From Crossaster papposus (Eukaryota > Echinodermata > Asteroidea > Velatida > Solasteridae): a DNA stretch of 64,000 bases. The position numbers were made by a program, and so were the translations under genes. Shown one piece after another: positions 10,201 through 23,200 of the stretch. Within the stretch, counting starts at the first letter, position 1, and every line of letters starts with the position of its first letter. The notes under the pieces were generated by a model that was given only the letters and a program-made list of their open reading frames with translations, made no database searches and was not told the DNA's origin. The DNA is taken from assembly GCA_037893245.1 (NCBI GenBank), contig JBAIAA010000074.1, positions 1,860,001 to 1,924,000 of the forward strand, written 5' to 3'.

Positions 10201-13200
10201 CTTTCCTACAAACGCTTGGTGGCTCTCGTTCCCTCTCGTCTCCCCCTCCCCCCCGGCTCCCACAAGAAAAGCTTACATGTGAACAACCCATGAGGTCATT
10301 TTGTCGCAGGTCTGTCTTATTCAGGTCAGACAGGTGAGGCCCGAAGACGTGAAAACATTTTACATCAAAAACATTAATTAATACTCTGACAGATGTGAAA
10401 CGTGGATTTATCACGTTTTTTAAAATACGGTAAAAGGGGACCTCTTGTTTACTTCTGATGTTTTTCGTTTAAAACAAAAGGTTAAATTCATGTCTTCTGG
10501 ACTCGCATAGTGTAACTTGACCCGCAACATACCTCTCCGTTATCAAGGGTCCGTATTCTCTCAAATATATTCTTCATGGTGACTGGATTGTAGCACAAGT
10601 AGTAGGAGTTATTGGAACAGTGAAACCCATATCTGGGGAAGAAGAATGAAGAGGGAGAGGATTCACGAAGTGAAACTGGGGAAGTATCAACCAGGACAGG
10701 GTGCATCAACCAAAATAAGCCAAAACCAAACAGAATTTGCAATGCTTCCTTGAAGAGTAATCGCTTTATGATTACATTAGTGTGTTATATTGGTATCCGG
10801 TCACTTCGGCACCTAGCCAAGTCGGCACCCACCAACTCGGCACCTTGTCAACTCGGCACCTGACCAACTCGGCACCTAGTCGGCACCCAGCAACTCGGCA
10901 CCTAGCCAACTCGGCACCCGGAATTTTACCTCCTGCTCACGACTTCCAACTCGGCACCTGACCGACTCGGCACCTAACCAACTCGGCACCTGACCTCGGC
11001 ACCATGCCTCAACTACTATGGGCCGTGCCCGAACTACCATCTACATTAGTTTTATACATTTCAAGAAAAACTATATTACAACAAAAATATTAAACGAACA
11101 TTTACAGCTCAGCTAGCCCCCCGCGCGACAGACGTCGGCGGGCCCGCGGCAGCGGTACATCCGCCGAGTTACCCATCCAGCATTTGGGGCCGGTACGCGG
11201 TGTAGGCCTATGACAAAAGCGGACTTATTATATTGTGAGAGCATTGTACATTCTTAAATGGAGATATTATTACCATTAGGAGCCGAGACAGGGTTAATAA
11301 ACTAGGTAATAGAGTCCGATTTTAATATCAGTCTGAAGTTCATGGCGAAGGTGTACCGCGTATGCGGGCAATGCACTGCACTGGTAACAGCGAACCCCGA
11401 CGCACAGGGCTTCTTCCCGGCCCCATGCATGCGCGTTCACGGCAACCCGCCAGGCCCAGGGCCCGGCGACGGAGCCGAGCGTTTCTGGTCTTGCTGATTT
11501 GTTTGATACTTAGGCCTACATAATTTTATCTATATCTTTTTGTTTCGTAGGGTGTAGACCCCTACCGTCCACATCGGTATTTTGTGCTATAATGACGTAG
11601 GCCTATTATTATGTAAAGAACTAAAGGTCCGATTCAGTTGTAAGTTGGTTTATGTATTTTTTCCTTTATTTTTCCTTTGTTATTTTTTCCACCTTTCCCC
11701 CCTTTTTATAATTCATAATTTATATTATTAAATTTAATAATTGCAAGAATGTGAGGGTAGGGCATGAATTCCATACAGCCCCTCAGACCTCCTGCACAAA
11801 GTCTATGGGCCCTGGGAGAAAAGGTCTAAGTATTTTCAAAGAGTAGCTTGAATTTTGTTCACTCCGAAATTAGTGCTTCTTTATCAGATTTACAACTTGT
11901 GGTACTTTTCAAGTCATTTAAAGGAATGAATGAGTGGCGGCTGTGTATGGAATTCTTTCCCACAAGAATCCCGCTAGCCCAACTACTAGACATCGGGAAC
12001 CTTTTTTATGGCAACTTTGCTAAATATTGAACATAATATATGAACCCCTCAATTTGTTTTTTAATTGTAGAATTTGCTCAGAATTTACTAATTTCATTAC
12101 AAATCTTTAGATTTTGGGGATTTCCTCACAACTTCCTTTTTTTTCTCCATTTCATTAGAAATTCCTTGAGAAGTAAAAAATCCTTAAAATAAGGAAATGT
12201 CCTTGAAAGTGGAAGCACGGAGTTGACATGACCAGTTGACAGGCAACGCCAGGCAACAAATGTGTACCCGCTTAACGCTGATTGGTCTTCGTCGCTACAC
12301 AACGGGCACAAAAGGATGCCGACTTCTGAACCTTCCAGTTTGGCGCTCGCGTCTGTTGAGGACGTATTAGTACCAGCGCTGCCGCCGCGCCGCCCGGCTA
12401 GTGCAAGCTGCACGCGCCACCACCCGGCCGGCCGGCGATAGTTCACGGGGGTCCCCCGATCGGGAGACAATATCCCAAATGAAGGATTGGGTCCGGGTCC
12501 GTAGTCCTTCCTTTTTTTATTTTACATTTTCGTTCCCATTAAAGGCCTATTTTTTTCTCTATAAAAATTCCTCCAAAATAATGAGAAGAGTCAGTGCGGG
12601 TAGGTTCATGCGCCCGTACTAATATCGGAGGTGCCGAGTAGGTCAGGTGCCGAGTCGGTCAGGTGTTGAGTTGGTTTTTGTGCAGGTGCCGAGTTGGTGG
12701 GTGCCGAGTTGGCAAGGTGCCGAGTTGGTGGGTGCCGACTTGGCAAGGTGCCGAGTTGGTGGGTGCCGACTTGACCAGGTGCCGAAGTGACCGACATTCG
12801 TTATATTAGTGGTGTATTACGCGGTGGTAGTAATGATATGTAAAAACCAAATAAGGTTCATGAGTCAAGGGGCCAATTTCATAGACCTGCAAAGCACAAA
12901 CATTTGCTTAGCACAAAACAGTCTTGCTCATTAAAAACAGGTTACCAGCCAAAATTCTACGTGTTTTTCATGCTAAGCAAAAAAATGGCTGATTATCAAT
13001 CAAAAACAATAAAGATCACGTGAAAATTTGGTCTGTAACCTTGTTTTTGCCAAGGACAAATTTTCATGCTAAGCATATGTGTTTAGCAGCTCTATAAAAT
13101 TGGCCCCAGGGGCTGATTTTATGAAGCTGCTAAACACAACAAAATGCTTAGCAAAAAAAGTCTTGCTCAGTAAAAACAGGTTACTAGTCAAAACTCTACG

Positions 13201-16200
13201 TGCTCTCTAGGTTTGCAACCCTGTTTCTGCAAAGGAAGAATGTTGATGCTGAGCAATTTTTGTTTGCTTAGCAGCAGCATGAAACTGGCTCCGGATATAC
13301 ATGCAAGGGTGTTCCTTTTATTTTATTTCTGCGGTTCTCATATTATTTTCCCTCCAATAGGGTGGAATGGAATCATGAGAGAGAGATTTCTTACGTTTGG
13401 TAGATCTCCTTGAGTTTGTCTGTGAAGGTTGTGTTTGTAGATGCTAGGTAAGCAGCCAGCTGAGCCGCCATCATAGCAGCACTCACACCGTCCTTGTCAA
13501 TCACTTCGGTACCGCACATGTATCCTAAGAATGATACACAGAAAAACCAATTAACATTTATCTCCGTTGTTAAGTTTCCATGGGCCAATTTTTTTATTAG
13601 GACACGTCTTATCTCGAGTTAGGAAGAGTAACTCGTCCTAACTTAGAATGCGTCCCAAGAACGATTTCACAAAAATTAAGAAGGGTTAAACATGTCTTAA
13701 CTTCCATGACAACGGTGCCAAACCCATCTTAACTTAAGATGAGTGTATGGGTCATCTTAGCTATCAAATTTTACGCTCATATTTGTCGTCCGGCGCTCTC
13801 AAATAATAATGGTGCTTATACTTTTGGCAGACCACGAAGCAAAAAGAGGGGGGCATTAAGAAGAGACCCTTTGGATAATCTGACCGACGAAAAAGTTATC
13901 CGAATATACCGGTTTACACGGCTTGGGGTAACTCAATTGTTTTAAATGTGTTGTCGGTGCTGTGATGTGTAGTCGGTAAATAGTATGACCGCCAAAAAGT
14001 TGTGCAACTCCCAAATCAGCCATCTTTAATTTGCTTTGTGGACAGATCCCAACGGCAGTTTCGTTAGCGCATTACCATGAATATAAAATAGCCGTCAAAC
14101 TCGCCAATTCAGCCTCGTTCAACAAATAGCTTACGGTTTTATTATATTAACGATACATCCCGCTTAAGATGCGTTTTGTAAAATCGATTTTAGAATGCAT
14201 CTTATGTAAGATCGATCTTACAGCTGGGACTCTTCCTAATTCCTAGGATCGATCCTAAGTAAAGAAGAGTTTTGTGAAATCGGCCCCATATCATTTACCT
14301 AGTTTTTTCTTTTTTTAGTAATCAACTTTTCTTCATTAAGTTTTCTACTTTTGTTCTGCTATAAAGTGAAGCCGGATCACTGATATAATGAGACTTGGCT
14401 TGTCTAGTCGTGCCAAACTGAGCAAGTTAATCAGAACGTCTGTCAGTCAATCAATCAGAAAATATTTACTTTCACTTAAAAACCAGCTGAAAAAGGTCCT
14501 CACCAAAAAAACTACATAAAAACCCATATCATTTTAAACAATATTTTGTTGCTACAACAGCCATAATTTATTTGATTAATAAAGAAAAGTTGATTTAAAA
14601 AAGAGAAAAAAACTAGTGCATAGACAACCCAAAACAGCACAACCCGTGAGTCATTTTGTGCTGTCTAACAACTGTATAAAAGTATACTGAAGCTGTGCAG
14701 AATTGTGTTCCAGATAGGAAACACATGCAAAGGACTGGACTGTTGATATTTGTGCGTATTTGTGCTGTCAAATCATACATAGGAGGGTTAATGGTTGTGA
14801 AATCTATTTTACCGATAGCCTCTTCAAACGCAAAGATCACCGTCTTTCCCTGCTTGACTAGCTCATCAGCCTTGTTGCCCATCCACTTGAAACCTGTCAG
14901 CGTTTCCTGCCAATTCAAAACCACAATGGTTGTCTACATGTACATCACAATCGCCACTTCACAAATCACCAGCCAATATAAGTATGGACTTGAAAACTGT
15001 ACAGTCGACTCTCATCATAATACAAACTCAACCAGACCTGGCTAAAGTGTTTGTTATATCAGAATTTTGTATTAAGTGGGAGTGTCGGTCCCATTCACTG
15101 TGCACATAAATGCAGAGTCGGGGACCAGGGCTTTTTGTTTGCTATAACCAGAATTTGTATTAACAATGTTTTAACAGTGTTTGAATTAAGGAGAGTCGAC
15201 TGTACATTGTAAAATCACAAATATTGATTTTACAATGCAAAAAACGAAAATAATTTGTTTAGTGTCAACTTTATTTGTGTAACTTGAAAAAAAACTAAGA
15301 AATCTTTACTGGATTTTTCCCAAATAAAACAAATTCCAATAGATTTTTCAGATTCTCCAAAATCAGCCCAAAGATTTGGAGGATTTGGTTCGATTGAGAA
15401 AGGTAGAGCTTTGGTTGTTGCAGAATACGTTTTACTTGCGATAACAAAATATGGAGCCTCTCCAAGGCTGCCACAAGACATTCAGTCACCATCTTTTTTA
15501 TGCATACAATATTTTTGATGTGATGCTACTTAAAGGTAGGATACACCATTTGCAGATTTTAAAAATATTTACTACCGAATTATTAAAAAATATCTTACTC
15601 ATTTAATGATTCTAGGCATAATAATAATGATTCTAGGCATCCAGCAAAATGATTGCCCTAGATATCCTGTAATTGTTCCGAAAAATTGAATTGAAATGAA
15701 CCAAAATTCATCCTATCGCGAAAAAAACAAAAACAACATAAGAAAAACTGCCCGACTCTGGTTAAAAAACAAACGTCGTTTTTCTTGCTTTTCTCAGCAA
15801 CCAGGATTGTAAAACTTCGGACAGGACAATTAAACGATATTTACTATGAAATACAACCCTCCAAACCCACCCATTCCTGATAATTCAAATAATTACCAAT
15901 GGTGTATCCTACCTAAGACATACTGACACTAGGGACTTTTCGATTTGCACGTTTACTAGTAGACTGCGACGTATGCGGTCATTTGTGAAGCAGTGCGCAT
16001 GCGCATCGACGAACTCGTCGTTCGTAGCAGAATTCTCGAACGCGTTCAACCTTGTTTTGCCGTCGTTGGAAAACTGTGACGACGTAGTGTGCATAGCGCG
16101 CGCCAAACATAAGGCATGACGTCACTGAGTGAGCGTAGTCGTAGTCGTAGAAATCGAAAAGGTAAGGCGCGGTCTCATTAAAGACCGACTGTGCGGCGCC

Positions 16201-19200
16201 CCGGGAAGTCTGGGGGATACCCAGGACCAAAGTTAACAAAAGACCCCTTGACAACCCGGTATAACCCCGTCTGGAACGGTCTTTTACATATCAAAGAACA
16301 TGAATATTCCCGTCTTTCCGCGGAGGCGCCGGGCTACTCTCAGCGCCCAGAAGGCTAATTTAAATATGAATGGTTCATCACGGGGCTGACAGTCCGCGAA
16401 ATACCGGCCTGCCAAACCACAAGTATTTCGCGACATTTGGGTCTATAATACTAGGAATGTCGAGACAATCAACGTACGTACGAGTTGAATAAAAACAACT
16501 TCTCAGTGAATTTACGTGTACATAATGAATGCACCACCAAATAAATTGTGCACGTACGTACCTTTACAAGTAATTAGTTCAAATTCGCTGATGATTTAAA
16601 GGCGGATTCATACATACATACTTCACGAGAATGCAAATGCAAAACAAATTTCATATGTCATGAGACGACATTTTGCTTGAGAAATGTGTTCTACTTTTGC
16701 GAATTCACAGCGCAAAAACTCGATGAAGGGAAGGGAAGTCCAAATAATAAATACCCCGTTGGGCTTAATTCATTGAAATAACATCAACATAACCACTTTA
16801 TGTGTGGAACAATCAGGGGACAACAATACCTAGACAGGGTTTCCCCTTAACTTTTGTTTTCACTAGCCGGCCGGGCCAGTTGTTTTGACTTGTTACTAGC
16901 CCGCCAGCATTTTCATTGGTCCGCCTGGTTTTTTTTCACCTTTTAAGCTACCGCGGCCGGCCGGCCGCGGCCCTGAACTGCACTCAAAGGCAATGTAATA
17001 CAATAGTGTTAAATATATAGCGTGGTTTCGTTATTAACTGTGTCTTCTCCATCCCCCTGTATCTACCCACATCAAAAATAAACCATCCCATAAAAAAGAA
17101 ACGTCCAATCTTGTTCTTCCTTCTAACAATCTCTTCTTTTCATTGGGTGTAATTGTATGCCACAAAGTGACATTTCCCAGCCTATTAAAATTCCAAAGTA
17201 ATGGTCCGCCACGTGTTGGCCCGCTTGCTACAATGAGTACATTTTGTAGGTCAGCTGTCAATCATTGTCTGAATTTCTTGCCCCTATTGGAATATATTCG
17301 GAAAATACTCCCGAATAAGTCTCCCGTCATTTTACTTTATTCCTCTTGCACTATAAAGCGTTTATTATGTAAAATTATACCACGGAACCATTATAAATTA
17401 AAACATGTAACAAGCTCTCTCAATTTCCACGAAATAGATCGTTTTGTTAAATACAAAAAAAACGGAAAATAAATCGTATTAAATTTCCCCCTTAAAACTG
17501 TTAGAAAAATGTTTAGGAGCTCAAAATATTAGGTGTTAAGGTTCCGTTTATTCTTTTTCTCTTCCTTTTTAAAAACAATGAAACCAGAAATAAATGTTTA
17601 TAAACTTGGAATTTATTTTGCTAGCTTCGTAATTTAATGGTCGGGTGTATGTCGATTTTATTAGATATCAGAAAACCAAGAATAAATCGTATTATTATTT
17701 ACCCCTGAAATCGGTTGGAGAAATTTTTGAAGTTCATTCACCGTCCACAGCGGATTTCTTCTATTTGCAAATGCACTTCATCCGAGAAATAAATATATCT
17801 AAAGTAACCCCCCCCCCCCCTCAGTCGCGTCAGGGAATAAAACAAATTTATCAAGAGAAAAAGCAATTTAACAGTGGTTTCCTTGACAACAATGTTGCTA
17901 TGCAACCATCATTGTTTTGTGCGGCCCTAATATTTGGGCCTTTATTAGCATCTTCAGGCCGATAATCTCATTGGTGCTACAATTCCGTCTCCATGACAAT
18001 TTGCTGTCTTGCACTTAATTCCCACGGTCATTTACTTGGCGATGGGCCAAGAAGTTTCCCGCGCAAAGCATCGGTTGGAGTTGTGGACGGCTGTTTGCTG
18101 TGCAAGTAGTAGACCTAGTAACATAATTATATAATTGAGAGATATTAGCTTTCCTACATGTTACAGCATTGTCGCCATGTGTGTTTTTCTAATCATCCTA
18201 AAAATAACAATTATAAAATCAATATTTATTTCTAAAATTCCTGTAAACATTAATAAACAACGGATGTTCACAATGAATATATATTAGATAAGGCCTAACA
18301 GGGTATACTTTCGGATTGTGCAAATGTGGGGTAAGAATAAAGCAACCGTTGATTATCCGTCCAGAGGCCTGCTACAGTGTCGAAAAACACATACGATCTG
18401 CACCCTACCATCAACATCGGGGAGAATTAATTTGCTTTTATTTAGCAACTTGGGGAGGAAACTTCTGTTCTGGAAGCTGTGCCACACAAAAATTGTCTGT
18501 TAAAATTACTTGTGCGCTTCCCCTATCTTCATTTTTAGAGTGCATACATAAACTGTCGTCGTGTTCCCCGAGCTACATACATGTAGCAATATTACCGCTT
18601 GAAATATTGCGTGCCAGCGGGGATTTCCCGAGGCCGTTTTTCAAACCCCAACTTCGTCTCCACTGGGGCTTTGTTCATGTAGTTTGCCAATGGTGATGGA
18701 GCCCGTACTGGGCCTAGGCTGGGGATTGGAAAACGACCCGTGTGTTTTTAGTCCCGAGTTGTGCAATGCATGACAGGCGTGGATTGCGTGCGTGGATCCC
18801 GGTTAGTATTGAGCTCGCAGCCGGCCACGCACGCGTGCGGTAGCACCAACAATTTCCCCTGTAATCTTTCCAAAACAAGTCTCGGTAAACGTTACTAGAT
18901 TTTCGTCATTGACTAACGAAGAATTTGAATGTTTTGTGCTGAATTAAGATGCAAAATCAACGAAGACCGTTATAGACACGGCAGTTAATATTTTGATGAG
19001 GTGTAGTAAAACAAATGGGCCTACAACATGGTTTATTTCTGTAGAATAGTGGGAATTACTGGTCTCTCGGTGTAGGTCAGCTCGAAACTATGTACCAGAT
19101 CCCAGTTGCAAAAAGTACCCGCACAATTTATTACATTTATTTATTAAAGGCACGTTCTAAACCTGGCGTGCAGTCCGCGTGTATCCCGTTCGTATGCATG

Positions 19201-20236
19201 AGGTAAGTAGTGGGATCATGTTTATTCATTTCACCATTGAAGCGATGACAATAGCCTCGCTCATTAAACTTCGCCGCGCTTGAGCGCACACCCCGTCCAG
19301 TTCGCGGATTCCCGTTCTCCTTGACAACGACGGACCGATCGGGAAGAACGGGGTAAGAACGGGGCAAGAACACACAGTCTTTAACGAGACCGCGCCTAAG
19401 GTACAACATTTAGCGTGCCGCATACGTCGCAGTCTACTTGTGACCGCATACGTCGCAGTCTACTAGTAAACGTGCAAATCGAAAAGTCCCTATTAAGCCT
19501 CTTAACTGCAACCTAAGGACACTGCCGGAGGCCAATTTTAATGGAGCTTCTAAGCACCCCAAATTTGCTTAGCATGAACATTCTCCCTTGACAAAAAAGG
19601 AGTTACAAACCATATTCTCAGGTGGTGTATACTGTTTGTGACTGATATTCAGCTGGTTTTGGCTCAGCATATCAAGCACATGGAGTTTTGGTTGGTAACC
19701 TATTTTTACAGAGTTTGTGCTTAGCAAATTTTTGTGCTTAGCAGCTCCATAAAATTGGCCCCTGGTTTGTCATAATTTCAACTTTAAGAGATTGATTCTC
19801 TCGACATTCAACATTTTTTTTTTAAACATGGCTTATTAGAAGAAAAAAAACCCCATTGTTTTTGTATGTCTGTAGAACTGAATCTATCAAAACCAAACAG
19901 ATACTGGATTTTGGAGCAGTTGAATGTTTTAGCATACCATAAACTTGAATCCCTCCACGTGACCGATGGACCTCAGAATCTTGGACGAGACCGTACTGGC
20001 AAGCATGTACACATCCGAATCTGGAATAGAATAAAAAAAAATTGTTGTACATGTATGCAAAATTCAAAATCTCCACTCGTTTCAAAGCCAATTTCTTCAC
20101 GAAGGGTTTACTGCCCACTGATAGTTGATATAGAAACTTTTGATAAAACTGACTTTTATACACATGATATGGGCAGTGCAAGCGGTTTAAAAAAAAATAT
20201 AAAAAAATAATTCGTGTCGGGACCCATTCGGAGAGT

Positions 20237-20288
<52 letters not shown>

Positions 20289-23200
20289 GATGATCACTAA
20301 CCAATTTTTTTTATTTGGCCTCATCATGAAGCTACATAAGGATTTTTAGAATTGAAGCGGATTAACCCCCGTCTGTAATGGGTTATTATTAACCCATCGG
20401 ATGGGTCCACAACTTTTGTTCATTTCTTCAAACCTGAGGGTCATTCATCACCCACGAATGGCGCGCTTCCGAGTGTATTAACCTACTTAATACCTACTTA
20501 ATACCCTCAATAACAATTCTTCGTTATGCTTTAATCACGGCACAAGTCGAGCCACCATGCATGGTAGCTTAGTTGCTAATGAGACGAGCTTTAAATCGAG
20601 AAACCCCGGGGGTTCGAATCCAGCTTTGTTCAGGTGGTTTTCATAATTTGATCTAACTTTGTTTTTATTGAATGGGGAAAGAGTGTCTGACTTTGATATC
20701 AATGAAAATATGTGACATCACAAGTCATAAACTGTTGATTCATTACGAGTCTACAGTTTGCTGTAGATTCACGAAAAATAATTTACACTTTCAACAATTA
20801 GTTCGACATTACAGAATTAGGTTAATTTATAAGAAGACTACGCACATGTTCCATCATTCTGAGTGTTCGGATGTACTCTCTGGTAGCAGACCCATATCCA
20901 CCAGCCCAGCACAGCCCCTAGCTCGTTGCCTGTGAAGATCTTCCAGTTCCCGCCAGGTTGCTTCTCCGCCAGGGCAAACCGGTCCGCGTCCGGGTCATTG
21001 GCAAAGATGATGCTGCTGTCGTTCTCGTTGGCCGTGCTGATGGACAGGTCCAGGGCGCTCTTGCCTTCTTCGGGGTTCGGGTACTTGACTGTCGGGAAGT
21101 CCGGGTCGGGAGTGTTCTGCTTGGGAAAAATGACGCAATGACAGATGGCAACAACTGGCAAGTTTTGATTGAAGTATAGTTTCAACGGAAATCATTTATG
21201 GTCAACTATGATTGTGGTGGTAAAATATAAGCAAGACCTGAAGTGAAAACGAAGCTAGGTTTTACTATATGGCAGGGAGACAAGATTTGTCTAGATTAGA
21301 AATGGCAACAGCTATAGCTATAGTTTCAACAACAACAGCTATAGTTTCAAAGAGACAAGTGCCGTCTAAATTGAAGAGGAAAATAAAGAGTAAATGTAAG
21401 CTATTAATTTCTGGATACGGGTTTTACCTTAAATCTTGAGTGTCTCAATTCAGAGGCAGAACACTGACAGGGAATGTGGACTTGCTTGCCCACGAGCAAA
21501 GTGGGTGGGCCTTATGGACTGATCCAATCAACATATTTCCTCACCTGTTCCACCACATCGATGAATGGCGGCAGTCCGACAGCCTCTATTGCCTTCTTAA
21601 CATACTCTGTGCCTACGCCATGCATGGCTGTGTAGGTGATTCGCACACGACACTTCACATTCAGTTCTCTGTGTTAAAAAAACCCAAATCCATCAGGACA
21701 GAAGTATAGATCGTTATCGACTATTGCTCATAAAGTAGCTGTAATGGCAATATTAATAGTCAGGTTGGTGTAGCGGTTCTTCCCCTGCTTTCCACCGCTG
21801 TGACCTGGGTTAGAATCCCTCCTAGGCCAATAATGTGGATTGGGTTTAGAGTCCCTGCCTGATTCCTTGGGGTTTTCCTCCCACCTCTAAAACTGTAAAT
21901 TTTTCTTATCATCTTCTCTCTACAGGTTTCTTCAGGCTTGCGAGCTACAGTGCCTAGGCCCCCTTGAAGGATCCTTGGTTTCATTACCAGAAATAATAAC
22001 CTGCTAGCATAATTTGTCATTTTTGCAGTGTTTGTGTTTGTGTACATGTTTTACAAACCAGTTTGCGCCGGAGGACGTATATACACGCACAGTTTTCCCC
22101 AGAATCAAAACCGGTTGATGCATCAACACGTCACAAGCATGGAAATGTCTGTCAGTAGCGAGCAAGGCCGGGAATGTTCGTCAGCAGCGAGCAAGGCCGG
22201 AAATGTCCGTCAGCAGCGAGCAAGGCCGGAAATGCGTGGGTGTGCTTCCCAGGACCATCGGCCTTTAACCAGCCTCGATTCAAGTTTTGTTAAAAAAATA
22301 ATCCCGCGCCTCGGCTCGGTGATGTTAAAATATTCCCGGCGCGAACTGATTAAGCCAGCGACAAAATCCTACCTGTCGTAGATGTTATTCTGCAAGTCCT
22401 CCAGGTAGACCCGCATGATGTCTTCCAGGGGATCTGTCTTCATGGGGCTGGTCTCAACGATGGAGGTGTCCCACGACATCTGCCAAGGTTTCAGATTAGC
22501 CTGGATCTGATTGGCGATTCCAGAGTCGTGTGGAGGAATGATCTGGCAACAAGGTGAAAAAAACCTGGATTTAATTTTTAATTGAAAAAAACACCTGCAA
22601 ACTTATTGACCTAAAATCAACAAAATCAGTGCTAACAAAATTTATATGCAAATTTGTTGAATAGATACACAAGCAGTAAGCACAGCAAGAAACAAATTTA
22701 ATCAAGAAGTAGGTTTTCCATTGGATACAATTATGAAAAAATGCATTCTTGCTTAGTTAGAAAGACTAGAGAGACCTCTTTTACTGCTAATTAGCGAGTT
22801 ATTTATAAGTGCCATTGATTACCAACCCGGTTTTCAGCTGTTCGTTCTCAGTCATATGTTTTCAAATTCTTAGCAAAATCAGCTGAAATTTTCACTAAAA
22901 ATATGTTTTTTTCTGAACCAGTTCGCGCCGGATGACGAATATAAACGCAAAGTTTTCCCCAGATTCAAAACGGATGACGCATAAACATGCCACGAGCAAG
23001 GCCGGAAATGTCTGTCAGCAACGAGCAAGGCCGGAAATGCGTGGGTGTTCTTTCCACTAGATAGATGGCGCTTTACAAATTGCATGATCATCATCATCAT
23101 CCATTACTGGCGGATCGAGTTTCGTTAAAAATAATCCCGCACATCGGCTCGGTTATGTTAAAATAATCCCGGCGCGAACTGGTTAATAAAGGGCACATTT

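Noticed and set aside
12126-12470. 114-codon frame on the minus strand with Arg/Ala/Gly-rich text
   Set aside because: It lies in the GC-rich core of a foldback element and shows no family motif.
19822-20304. 160-codon minus-strand frame with a long proline run
   Set aside because: The prolines come from the poly-G tract; real PGM2 exon 10 overlaps in another frame.
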